Shown one piece after another: positions 1-9,544 of a DNA stretch of 64,000 nt. The notes beneath the pieces are model-generated. The model saw only the letters and a program-made list of their open reading frames with translations, did not search any database and had not been told where the DNA came from. The stretch is taken from positions 18,084,501 through 18,148,500 of the forward strand of contig AP031352.1 in assembly GCA_037833965.1 (NCBI GenBank), given 5' to 3'. Both the position numbers and the translations under genes were made by a program. This DNA is from Marchantia polymorpha subsp. ruderalis. Its lineage: Eukaryota; Streptophyta; Marchantiopsida; Marchantiales; Marchantiaceae. The first letter of the stretch is position 1, and every line of letters starts with the position of its first letter.

Positions 1-613
1 CACGGGTCCTGTACCCATTCTTGGTAGACCTCCCGGTCTTGAACAGCTCCACAAATTGCGCCTCTTCCTGCTTGGTCACCTTGATGCTCTCACTGTCGAA
101 AAGGAGATGCCCTGGCATGCCGGCACATCTTCCCAATGCCTGCGCCCAATCTTGGACTGTCCACCGATCAACATGCGGACGCAATCCGCGCGAGGGTGGT
201 CCCTGTGGCTCTAGCCACTCGCGCACCATATTCGCACAGATGTAGTTCCATCCCCATAGCAAGAAATCGAGCTTTCTTGCTATTAAGCGCTCCTCGAAAG
301 CGCGCAGCCCGTTCTGTGGTAGGCGAAGTGGCACCATCCGCAATCTGCCCGGTCTCGGCATTGCGTTCCTGGAGTTCGCTCGCCCGCTCATTCTACTTCC
401 GCACCGCCCGAGCTCCTTTCTCTCTCGGCAAACTCTAATCGCCCTCAATTCCAAATCCCGCGCACTCACTTCTCCCTCAATCACCAAGAAATCCCCAGTG
501 CGGCGACGTCGAGAATGTTTAGCAGCCAGCAGATGGATGCGCGCAGCGCGCACAAGAGATTGGAATCGCGAATTCAAGAATGGGACGCTCTCCGCCGCCC
601 GGTTGAAGGTCAT
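1..613 (-). CDS. U3-ORF protein, N-terminal part (runs off window)
   Basis: The reading frame starts at the ATG read from 613 downwards and is open to the window edge, about 204 codons. It encodes the start MTFNRAAESVPF, the basic N-terminal stretch, the NAM motif near residue 95, the tryptophan-rich FLLWGWNYIC motif and the RPHVDRWTVQDWAQALGRC motif. It matches the copy starting at 16046 almost base for base. No function is known. Whether the rest is intact cannot be seen. Its leader is split by GL-1. Confidence 0.75.
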   Translation of the reverse strand, partial: MTFNRAAESVPFLNSRFQSLVRAARIHLLAAKHSRRRRTGDFLVIEGEVSARDLELRAIRVCRERKELGRCGSRMSGRANSRNAMPRPGRLRMVPLRLPQNGLRAFEERLIARKLDFLLWGWNYICANMVREWLEPQGPPSRGLRPHVDRWTVQDWAQALGRCAGMPGHLLFDSESIKVTKQEEAQFVELFKTGRSTKNGYRTR

Positions 614-948
614 GGTCGGCTCTTGCTCGTGGAGGACGTCTCACTTGATGGCCGCGCCGGCTCTACGCTGGAACGGTCTCCGCTCTCACGCGCGGCTTCA
701 CGCTCCGCCGTCGCCGATTAAACTCTCACGCTCGAATTGGCGGATTTGAACTCCGCGAGCGTATTACCCCGCAGACATGGGAGCGCAGCGCCGAAGGCGA
801 GTTTTCCGCCTTGCGCGGTACACTTGTTCGTACCGCCCCTCGGCCAATCTCCCTCTGCCTTGACGCGTGTGTCCGCATGTCAGACAAAAGTTCAACTCCT
901 GCCTGTGCGCAGGCAGACTCCTCGGCGGATTCTCCGCCGGCGCGGAAC
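1..948 (-). mobile_element. GL-0, downstream segment (truncated by window edge)
   Basis: This is the part of a minus-strand GL copy that lies beyond the GL-1 insertion. It holds the end of the palindrome-rich leader (about 614-948) and the first part of the U3-ORF. The rest of the copy, with its TATA box and tail, lies left of the window. The sequence GGAAC at 944-948 is repeated at 6341-6345, on the other side of GL-1, so the two GL-0 segments were once contiguous. Confidence 0.85.
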
Positions 949-1910
949 TGTAATAACCCACTAAAGGCTAAAACTGCAATATAGTGGTAGAAAGGTCGAA
1001 CCCACAGGGACAGAGGAACACACAGGGTACAAAGTGTCACGTTTTAACAGACTATTGAGGAGTTTGAATTCTCAGGCAACTGTCACTCCCAGAAATACTG
1101 CAAGTGTCCACTCGGAGCGCACTCGGAGGTCGCACAGTGCAGCGTAACACACACACACACACACCTGAAACTACAGAAATACAACCCAGAGATCCGTTAG
1201 GACCTCTACTTCAAGATTTCAGGGGGAAAGTCTCTCGCGAGCACACTCGGCAAAGCTGCGGGCAGTGACTTCCAACTCCGGCTTTTACAACGCTTCCACT
1301 AGCTTGCTGCTAGTGTAGGAAACCCGGTTTGGACTACCTACTTCGGATCGAAGTCACTCAGACGCGGTGAACAACACTCTCAACTCACAAAACACGCAGA
1401 GAACACAGGTCCGCACTGAAGGACTCACTGTGAAACATTCCAGTAACACAACAACAGTCTATTGAAGAGTTTGAATTCTCAGGCGCTTGTCATTCCCAGA
1501 AATACTACAGGGGTTACCCTCAAGGCACCTGCTGCAGCGTAACCTGAATTTTCAACCAAGGCTTACACGAAGTAGCAAAACTTCACTTTGGCATTCAGGG
1601 GAAAAATCCCAAGGAGTACAATCAGAAAGGAACACTCGAAGGTGTAGGGGCGAAACTGTTCAAGTATCTAACTAGTCACTGGCTCTGAGCATCGGCAGTC
1701 ACCCGCAGGTGCAGATCCGAACTACTCAAGTCTCTAACCAATGGACTAGCTCTGAACATTCGGCCGAAGGCCTTCAGCTACAAAATGCGGAACGCTAAGT
1801 TGTAACTCCTCCTGCGTGGTGACAGAACTCAAGGACACAAACACGCAAAGGAAATGGGTTCCTGATCTATACTTCTGATGGGAAAGAACCCCAGGCAAAA
1901 CGCCTGGAAC

Positions 1911-1919
1911 TATTTTATA
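1911..1919 (-). promoter_or_regulatory. TATA box of GL-1 tail
   Basis: The minus strand reads GGTATAAAATAG just after the U3-ORF stop. The palindrome CCAGGC-GTTTT-GCCTGG follows within a few bases (about 1891-1907). The same pair occurs in other GL copies at the same place. It is a plausible core promoter for genomic RNA reading through the tail into an internal region, which would put the ORF in U3. Confidence 0.6.
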
Positions 1920-1955
1920 CCTTCTAAGTCCTACCTAACACTACACTGCACTACG

Positions 1956-4900
1956 CTACACGCCTGCACGGAACCACGCTACACTACACTCCGCGGAACC
2001 TGTACTACGTCTCCTGCGCGGCCGACTGCCGCGCACTAACTCCCTACCCTGCCAATCTTCCGCTCGACTGCGCAGTCCCAACCTCTGCAACGCCGCGGAC
2101 ACCTCCCCTTCGAGGGCGGACATGGTATCCTGTGCCTTCGACAGAAAGGCATCGAGCTTCTTTGCTACCTTCCGCCGACTCCTACTGTCGCCTGACAACA
2201 ACCCGGCTGCGCGCAATTCAAACTCACGCAGTGTGAGTTTCTCCTGCGCCTTCACTTCCCAGTGGGCGTAGCCCTTGAGACAGTGGGTGACTCGCCTTGC
2301 CGTCTCCACCTTCGTGCGATCCGCCTCCTTCCTGCGATCCTCTTCAATTATCACTAATTGCGATTCGGCTTCAGCACGTTGCGCTCTCAATTCGCCACAC
2401 TCTGACTGTAACCTGCGGATTAACTCTTCATCCGCCTGCCGTGCGAGCTGACATTGTTCCAACAACCGCGTCTGTCGCACGAGCTCCTCTGACAAAATCC
2501 GATTCTGGGCCTGCTCAGAGTTGAGTGCTTCCTTGACCTTCACCTGCTCCTTGGTGAGCTCGCCCAGTTTCTCATCCTTCATCTTCTCGGTGTGCTTGTA
2601 GAACTTCTGATTAAGCTTGTACTGACCCCACAAGCACGCATGCTTCTCCTTCAAGTCCCTCAACTCCTGGTCCACTCTAGCTAATAGCTTGCTGGTGTGG
2701 ACTTTAGTGCGAGTCCGCCTGCGCACTAACTCGATGTAAGATCCCGGCTGGAGTGGGTCGGCGTATTTATCGACCTTGCGATCCAAGTACCGCAGCAACG
2801 GAATCACCTGCTCAGAGAGCGCCGCCGCCGGCGCTCCAACAATTTCCTCCTCCTCCTCCTCGGTGTCTTCTGCTCCTGACATTTCTTCCGTGGAGCCTCC
2901 GTCGTCATCATCCGAGTGGAGAATTTCAGTCGCCATTGATTGCGTCGGCGACTGCCCCGAGTGGGGCTGCACGTCCTCGACGTGTGCTGCCTGCGAAGGC
3001 ACGGCTGCAGCCTCGCTGCTCGTCGCCAAAATGTCTAAGGCGGAAGGCGAATGTACCCGAGCGGCATCCCCGTCTCTCGCTTGTTGATTGCCTACCGCGT
3101 TCTCTCTGTCGCCGTCGTCCGCCGCCGAAGGCGATCGAGCGAAGGGTGGCTGCGCGGGATTGGATTGCGCATCGCGCATCGAGATTTCATCCCGCGGACA
3201 GTCTCTCCGCTCCTCCGTCTGCTGCTCCCCTGATCGGTCCGTGGGGGCTGTGCCCGGCCCGTGCGCAGGCGCATTTGCCGGCGCCTTGTCCGTCGCAGGC
3301 GTAGCGCCGCGGACATCTATCGCCGAAGGCGACATGGCCGGGGGCCGCACGCCCGATGTTCCTTGGCCTATAGGCCCTACCGCCGAAGGCGCATCTATCG
3401 GCGGACTTCCCGCCGATGGTGCGGCCTCCGCACGCTCTCTGCTCGTATCTCCTCGGCTCGAAGGCCCTGGCGCCGAAGGCGCAAATTGCGGCGCGTGGTG
3501 CGCCGGAGGGTCTGGCCCCGAGGGCCGGTGTCTCGTAGGCGGTTCTTCCGCCGGCTCCTTCCCCCTCCTACGTTGGAACGGGGGTGATTCTTGCCTGTGC
3601 ACAGGCGGCACGTGTGGAGGCGTCCTGTGCACAGGCGACCTGTGCACAGGTGAGCGCCTGTGCACAGGCGGACTGCTCCTTCCCACGCGTAAGCGTAGAT
3701 CCACGTCCACTTGTGTTCGCCGGTCCGCGGAGGCTCGTCCGTCCGCGGAGGTTTGCCTGTGCGCGAACGGAACATCTGTCCGCATCGCACGTGGTAACTC
3801 CGGAGGCCCTTGGCCCGTAGGCGGCCTCTCTCCCGACGAGGTTGCAGCGTGGCCCGTTGCTCCTGCGGTCGTCCGCGCTTCCTCTCGCCTCTCTGGCGAC
3901 GCACTTCCTATCTCCGTAGCAATCGTCGCCGTGTCTGCACTGTCAGCTGGCAACACCAGTCTGCGTGCCTTCTGCTTCGGCCGGCTGTATGGCTCGCACA
4001 GCGGCCGCGGTCGAATGGGAGCAGAGGGTTCTTGATGCTGCTCCTCTTCGGACTCTTCCCTCCATCGCCGCTTCCGCGGCACTCGTGCTGCAGGAGTGTG
4101 TCTCCCTTCGTCCCTCCGTCTTGATGGGGTAGAAGTCGGTGACTCCTCTGCATGAGTGTCGACCTCGTTCTCCCGCACATACTTCCCGGGATGGTCGATG
4201 GACAATGGCGGAAAATGTTCAAGCTCCGCCGCTGTCAAACAATTCCGCTGTCGATAAAAATTGATGAGGAAAGGAGAAAGATGGTTTAGAGTTCCCCCCT
4301 TCTCCTCAAACGCGTGCTGTCGCATCACCCTGTGCAGGATGCTCGCCCAGTGAATTGGAGTTCCCTTGATGACGCACTCCACAAAAGAGACCTGCCACAA
4401 TGTGATGTAGCAGGCGCGGTGCGGCTGCAGTAATTGCATCAGCGCCGCGGACAAAGTCCGGCGAAATCGATCCTTGTAATCACGGGTCCTGTACCCATTC
4501 TTGGTAGACCTCCCGGTCTTGAACAGCTCCACAAATTGCGCCTCTTCTTGCTTGGTCACCTTGATGCTCTCACTGTCGAAAAGGAGATGCCCTGGCATGC
4601 CAGCACATCGTCCCAACGCCTGCGCCCAATCTTGGACTGTCCACCGATCAACATGCGGACGCAATCCGCGCGAGGGTGGTCCCTGCGGCTCTAGCCACTC
4701 GCGCACCATATTCGCACAGATGTAATTCCATCCCCATAGCAAGAAATCGAGCTTTCTTGCTATTAAGCGCTCTTCGAAAGCGCGCAGCCCGTTCTGCGGC
4801 AGGCGAAGTGGCACCATCCGCAATCTGCTCGGTCTCGTCATTGCGTTCCTGGGGTTCGCTCGCCCGCTCATTCTACTTCCGCACTGCCCGCGCTTCTTTC

Positions 4901-5093
4901 TCTCTCGGCAAACTCTAATCGCCCTCAATTCCAAATCACGCGCACTCAATTCTTCCTCAATCAACAAGAAATCTCCTGTGCGACGACGTCGAGAATGTTC
5001 CGCAGCCAGCAGATGGATGCGCGCAGCGCGCACAAGAGATTGGAATCGCGAATTCAAGAATGGGACGTTCTCCGCCGCCCGGTCGAAGGTCAT
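1956..5093 (-). CDS. U3-ORF protein, intact 1,045-residue copy
   Basis: This is the longest uninterrupted member of the family. Residues about 1-85 are basic. Residues about 85-290 form the most conserved block, with FLLWGWNYIC, the RPHVDRWTVQDWAQALGRC motif, RDYKDRFRR and LNHLSPFLINFYRQ. Residues about 300-720 are low complexity, rich in Pro, Ala, Arg and Ser, with PVHR repeats coded by 14-16-bp palindromes. A short acidic run (SDDDD, then TEEEEEE) lies near 726-748. Residues about 800-945 are heptad-like and probably coiled coil, followed by a conserved GYAHWEVKAQEKLTL segment and a basic RPRRRRSTGS tail. I recognise no catalytic motif and no known family. The arrangement resembles an oligomerising nucleic-acid-binding or structural protein, which is inference. 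The first ATG is chosen because protein similarity between copies begins there; a conserved second ATG (NAM motif) could also be used. Confidence 0.8.
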   Translation of the reverse strand: MTFDRAAENVPFLNSRFQSLVRAARIHLLAAEHSRRRRTGDFLLIEEELSARDLELRAIRVCRERKKRGQCGSRMSGRANPRNAMTRPSRLRMVPLRLPQNGLRAFEERLIARKLDFLLWGWNYICANMVREWLEPQGPPSRGLRPHVDRWTVQDWAQALGRCAGMPGHLLFDSESIKVTKQEEAQFVELFKTGRSTKNGYRTRDYKDRFRRTLSAALMQLLQPHRACYITLWQVSFVECVIKGTPIHWASILHRVMRQHAFEEKGGTLNHLSPFLINFYRQRNCLTAAELEHFPPLSIDHPGKYVRENEVDTHAEESPTSTPSRRRDEGRHTPAARVPRKRRWREESEEEQHQEPSAPIRPRPLCEPYSRPKQKARRLVLPADSADTATIATEIGSASPERREEARTTAGATGHAATSSGERPPTGQGPPELPRAMRTDVPFAHRQTSADGRASADRRTQVDVDLRLRVGRSSPPVHRRSPVHRSPVHRTPPHVPPVHRQESPPFQRRRGKEPAEEPPTRHRPSGPDPPAHHAPQFAPSAPGPSSRGDTSRERAEAAPSAGSPPIDAPSAVGPIGQGTSGVRPPAMSPSAIDVRGATPATDKAPANAPAHGPGTAPTDRSGEQQTEERRDCPRDEISMRDAQSNPAQPPFARSPSAADDGDRENAVGNQQARDGDAARVHSPSALDILATSSEAAAVPSQAAHVEDVQPHSGQSPTQSMATEILHSDDDDGGSTEEMSGAEDTEEEEEEIVGAPAAALSEQVIPLLRYLDRKVDKYADPLQPGSYIELVRRRTRTKVHTSKLLARVDQELRDLKEKHACLWGQYKLNQKFYKHTEKMKDEKLGELTKEQVKVKEALNSEQAQNRILSEELVRQTRLLEQCQLARQADEELIRRLQSECGELRAQRAEAESQLVIIEEDRRKEADRTKVETARRVTHCLKGYAHWEVKAQEKLTLREFELRAAGLLSGDSRSRRKVAKKLDAFLSKAQDTMSALEGEVSAALQRLGLRSRAEDWQGRELVRGSRPRRRRSTGSAECSVAWFRAGV

Positions 5094-6340
5094 GGTCGGC
5101 TCTTGGTCGTGAAGAACGTCTCACTTGATGGCCGCGCCGGCTGTACGCTGGAACGGTCTTCGCTCTCACGCGCGGCTTCACGCTCCGCCATCGTCGATTA
5201 AACTCTCACGCTCGAATTGGCGGATTTGAACTCCGCGAGCGTATTACCCTGCGGACATGGGGGCGTAGCGCCGAAGGCGAGTTTTCCGCCTTGCGCGGTA
5301 CACTTGTTCGTACCGCCCCTCGGCCAATCTCCCTCTGCCTTGACGCGTGTGTCCGCATGTCGGACAAAAATTCAACTCCTGCCTGTGCGCAGGCAGGAGC
5401 CTCGGCGGATTCTCCGCCGGCGCGGAACTTGAACATCCTCCTGTGCACAGGCGTTCGCCTGTGCGCAGGCGAATTCCGTCCGCGGCGCTGCGCTGGCGCG
5501 GAAGGCGTTGACCGTGGTTAGCCGTCTCCGTCCAGTCTGTCCGTTCCTTGTCTCTCCGTCGGCGCTTCCGCCGCCGCAACTCCGTCCGTCCAAGAGCGCA
5601 TCCACCCGTGCCGTCCGCATGGTCCGTACCGATTGGATTACTCTGGCGGCTCTTCCGACGTACGCGGCGCTGCGCTGGCGCGGAAGGCGCCGTACACTTT
5701 CTACCTCACAAGGCGCATTTCTAGGGCCCAAGGCGGATTTCCCGCCGACGCCGAAGTGCCTGTGCACAGGCGAACGCCTGTGCGTAGGCGGACTTCGCGC
5801 CTTCCCTAACCCTACTTCGCCTGTGCACAGGCGAACGCCTTCGTCCGCGCATAGGACAAAACTTGATTCCCCCTTCCGCGTAGGCGGAATTCGCGCCGGT
5901 GGCGAACTCCTTCCGCCGTAGGCGACCGCCTCCGTTTCTTCCAATAGCGATAACTCCCTAAGTCCTCGTCCGTTCCAAGCGTTCTTGGGCTCGTTGGAAT
6001 CAGTGCGTCGAGCTCTTTCCAACGGGACCCTAACTTGGTCAAGGCGCCCGAGGGTTGACCTAATTAGGGAGGGTTTCCCTACAGCCGCGGACGCAACCTC
6101 CGAAGGCGGGTTTTGCGCCTTGCGCCGTAGAGATCCTAACTGCAGAGCTCGTAGGGAGGGTGGTGCCTGTCCTTACTGCGGCACCCCAAATCCCAGATTC
6201 TACAAGATCCCTTGAGAATCCCCGCGATCTTCCGGATTCACTCTGTTTTGATGTACCGGAGGCTATTTACAATGCTGCCAGGGTACAGTTTTCCAAAAAT
6301 GTTTTAATTTCCTCAAAATTGCCAAAAGTGGGGTACCACA

Positions 6341-7254
6341 GGAACTTCATCCTCCTGTGCACAGGCGCTCGCCTGTGCGCAGGCGAATTCCGTGCGCGGC
6401 GTCGTGCTGGCGCGGAAGGCGTTGACCGTGGTCAGCCGTCTCCGTCCAGTCTGTCCGTTCCTTGTCTCTTCGTCGGCGCTTCCGCCGCCGCAACTCCGTC
6501 CGTCCAAGAGCGCATCCACCCGTCCCGTCCGCATGGTCCGTACAGATTTGATTACTCTGGCGGCTCCTTGCTCGTCCGCGGCGCCGCGCTGGCGCAGAAG
6601 GCGCCGTACACTTTCTACCTCACAAGGCGCATTTCTAGGGCCCAAGGCGGATTTTCCGCCGACGCCGAAGCGCCTGTGCACATGCGAACGCCTGTGCGTA
6701 GGCGGACTTCGCGCCTCCCCAAACCCTACTTCGCCTGTGCACAGGCGAACGCCTTCGTCCGCGCATAGGACAAAACTTGATTCCCCCCTCCGCGTAGGCG
6801 GAATTCCCGCCGGTGGCGAACTCCTTCCGCCGAAGGCGACCGTCTCCGTATCTTCCAATAGTGATAACTCCCTAAGTCCTCCTCCGTTCCAAGCGTTCTT
6901 GGACTCGTTGGAATCAGTGCATCGAGCTCTTTCCAACGAGACCCTAACTTGGTCAAGGCGCCCGAGGGTTGACCTAATTATGGAGGATTTCCCTACCGCC
7001 ACGGACGCAACCTCCAAAGGAGGGTTTTGCGCCTTGCGTCGCAGGGATCCTAACTGCAGAGCTCGCAGGGAGGGTGGTGCCTGTCCTTACTGCTGCACCC
7101 CAAATCCTAGATTCTGCAAGATCCCTCGAGAATCCCCGCGATCTTCCGGATTCACTCCGTTTTGATGTACCGAAGGCTATTTACAATGCTGCCAGGGTAT
7201 AGTTTTCCAAAAATGTTTTAATTTCCTCAAAATTGCCAAAAGTGGGGTACCACA
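6341..7254 (-). mobile_element. GL-0, upstream end (leader)
   Basis: This is the 5' end of the GL-0 copy, starting TGTGGTACCCC at 7254 on the minus strand and running through palindrome-rich leader to the GL-1 junction at 6340/6341. It contains many copies of GCCTGTGCACAGGC-like and CGCCTTCGGCG-like palindromes, and one copy of the roughly 100-bp module around GTTGGAAAGAGCTCGA. The long open frames seen here on either strand are by-products of the GC-rich palindromes. The outer target duplication cannot be checked because the other end is outside the window. Confidence 0.85.
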
Positions 7255-7656
7255 ATGACTTCTTGGCAAGTGGCGTTCGTGGAGCTGGCGTTGGCCGGAG
7301 CTCCGATTCATTGGGCTCGCATTCTATGGAAGGCGACGAGGCAACATGCGTTCGAGGAGAAGGGAGAATCGATTAATCATCTCTCCCCCTTCTTGATCAA
7401 TTTCTATCAGTCGAAGGGATGTCTGACCGCGACAGAGCGAGTGCAATTTCCATTGCTATCACGCAGCAATCCGGGTCGGTATGTCAAGGACGTCAAAGTC
7501 AACACCGACGAAGAGGAGACACCAGCCTACACGCCACCAGCTCAACCAAGGGCCGAGGGAGAATCGCTCGCAGCACGAGTGCCGCGGAAGCGAAGGTGGG
7601 AAGGAGAAGCGGAGAAGAGCCAACAACACGAGACTACTGCTCTCAAACGAAATCGG
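7255..7656 (+). pseudogene. U3-ORF internal fragment, third subfamily
   Basis: This is an open stretch of about 134 codons matching residues about 220-360 of the family. Recognisable parts are VAFVELALAGAPIHWARIL, NHLSPFLINFY and RVPRKRRW. It differs from both the GL-1 type and the GL-15 type, so it marks a third subfamily. It is cut on the left by GL-0 (start at 7254) and on the right by GL-2 (start at 7657). It is therefore the visible part of an older element that received both insertions. Confidence 0.75.
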
Positions 7657-9315
7657 TGTGGTACCCCACTTTTGGTATTTTTGAGGAATTTAAAACATTT
7701 TTGGAAAACTGTACCGCGGCAGCAGTGTAAATAGCCATCGGTGCATCAAAATAGAGTGAAAATGGATGATCTCGGAGAATCTCGAAATATCTCGTAGAAT
7801 CCAGGAGTTGGGTGCAACATCTGGGACAGGCGCCGCCCTAAACGACGGGCTCTGAAGGAGTACCCCTTCAGCGCAAGGCGCGTAATCCGCCTTCGGCGCT
7901 AAAGAAATCCTTCAGAATCTGATCAATTCCCAAACGCCTTGACTTGGTTAGGGTTTCGTTGGAAAGAGCTTGACGCGTTGATTCTAACGAGCCCAATAAC
8001 GCCTGGAATGGATGAGGACTCAAGGAGTTGTGACGGTCGAAAGATACAGAGATCTTCGCCTACACATAGGCGAGGGAAGTTTGACCTATGCGCGGACGAG
8101 GGAAGTTCGCCTACGCATAGGCAAAATAGGGTTTGACGTCGGCGGGATGTCCGCCGCGAATGCCGCCTACGCATAGGCGGGGAGGACTTGCACCTACGCA
8201 TAGGCGGACGGGAACCGCCTACGCATAGGCGCTTCGGCGTCGGCGGGAAGTCCGCCTTCGGCCCTAGAAATCCGCCTTCGGGGTTGGAACTTGTACGGCG
8301 CCTTCCGCGCCAGCGCATCACGGATGGGCAAGGACCCAACGGAGTAGTAAATCCGTATAGACCGTACGGACTCTACGGACGGAACATACGAGTGCGCCTT
8401 CGGCCGGTCAAGATTACGGAGACAAGAGCGCCGACGGAGAGGCGAGAGAAATGGACAGACTGGACGGAGTCCGTTGACCGTTGACAGACTGGACGGAGTC
8501 CGTCCGCACAACCGCCTTCGGCGCTGCGCCTGCGGCGAGGGACCTGCGCAGACGAACGTCCGGTGTGCGGACGGAATTTGCCTACGCATAGGCGAGCGCC
8601 TACGCACAGGCAGATGAAGTTCTGCGCCGGCGGAAACTCCGCCGGGGATTCCGCCTACGCAGAAGAAAGTTCGACTTTTGTCCTATGCGCGGACGAACGC
8701 CTTTGGCGGAGCGGGACTAGCCAAATTGAAGTACGAAGGAGAGTAGCGCGCCGGCGAGAAATCCGCCTTCGGCGCTGCGCGCCCATGTCCGCGGCGTAGT
8801 ACGCTGGCGGAGTTCTAATTGCCAATTCGAGCGTGTGAGTAAAGTCGGCGTCGGCGGAGCGTGAAGCCGCGCGTGAGAGAGAAGGCCGTTATAGCGCGGA
8901 GCCGGCGCGGCCATCAAGTGATTCAACCTTCACGACCGAGAGCCGACCATGACCTCCTACGAGGAGAAAGAGGACGCCCCATTCTTGAATTTGCGATCTC
9001 AATTTCTGGTGCGAGCTGCGCGCGTCCACCTTCTAGCTGAGAGACATTCTAGACATCGCCGCGCGCGGAGAGTTACTCGGTGGCTGAGAGAGAATTGAGT
9101 GCGCAACAGTTGGAATTGAGAGAAATTAGAGTTTGCAGAGGAGGCAGAAACACGAGCAAGAGGCTCGGGCAGAGCAGAGAGAGAGTTGCGCGGACCAATT
9201 TCAAGAACGCGATGTCAAAATCCAACAGGCTGCGGATGAAGCCACTCAAGTTTCCGCAGAATGGGTTGCGTGCTTTTGAGAAACGGCTAATTGCAAGGAA
9301 ACTTGAGTTCTTGCT
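7657..9315 (+). mobile_element. GL-2, segment a (leader and ORF start)
   Basis: This plus-strand copy starts TGTGGTACCCCACTTTTGG at 7657. The leader carries many GCCTACGCATAGGC-type palindromes rather than the GCCTGTGCACAGGC type that dominates GL-1. The ORF begins at 8949 and is cut at 9315 by GL-3. Later segments of what appears to be the same element lie at 14303-14801 and 26953-27387. The middle of the ORF (roughly residues 120-730) is missing, most simply by recombination between two insertions that are now merged as GL-3. Confidence 0.75.
8949..9315 (+). pseudogene. U3-ORF N-terminal fragment of GL-2
   Basis: The ATG at 8949 begins an MTSYEEKEDAPFLNL-type N-terminus. A frameshift near 9060, in the run GCCGCGCGCGG, moves the conserved sequence to another frame (SAQQLELREIRVCRG and NAMSKSNRLRM). 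The coding sequence is then cut after the RKLEFLL motif by the end of GL-3. It is a broken relic. Confidence 0.75.
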
Positions 9316-9509
9316 TGTAATAACCCACTAAAGGCTAAAACTACAATATAGTGGTAGAAAGGTCGAACCCACAGGGACAGAGGAACACACAGGGTACAAA
9401 GTGTCACGTTTAACAGACTATTGAGGAGTTTGAATTCTGAGGCGACTGTCACTCCCAGAAATACTGCAAGTGTCCACTCGGAGCGCACTTGGAGGTCGCA
9501 CAGTGCAGC

Positions 9510-9544
<35 letters not shown>

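Larger units (their letters stand above)
949..6340 (-). mobile_element. GL-1, complete ORF-bearing giant LTR (5,392 bp)
   Basis: This is the best-preserved complete copy. Read on the minus strand it begins TGTGGTACCCCACTTTTGG at 6340 and ends AGTGGGTTATTACA at 949. It is flanked by the 5-bp duplication GGAAC (944-948 and 6341-6345), so it inserted into the leader of GL-0. Its parts are a palindrome-rich leader (6340-5094), an uninterrupted ORF (5093-1956), a TATA box near 1915 and a tail of about 950 bp with a GT microsatellite. TG...CA ends and a 5-bp duplication are typical of LTRs. A stand-alone element with short inverted ends is the alternative. It is within 2 bp of GL-5 in length, which suggests a recent insertion. 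Confidence 0.88.

Noticed and set aside
3088..4035. Plus-strand open frame of 315 codons antisense to the GL-1 ORF (similar ones at 20452-21327 and 17104-18138 on the minus strand)
   Set aside because: It mirrors the GC-rich, palindrome-coded linker of the U3-ORF. Palindromes keep several frames open on both strands, and composition is low complexity.
949..6340. GL as a cut-and-paste DNA transposon with terminal inverted repeats
   Set aside because: TG...CA ends, 5-bp duplications, a primer site plus gag after one copy and integrase after another favour an LTR. No transposase motif is seen in the ORF. Not fully excluded.
5380..6700. Regularly recurring 14-16 bp palindromes suggesting a CRISPR-like array
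   Set aside because: Eukaryotic context, irregular spacing, mixed palindrome types, no unique spacers of constant length and no cas genes.
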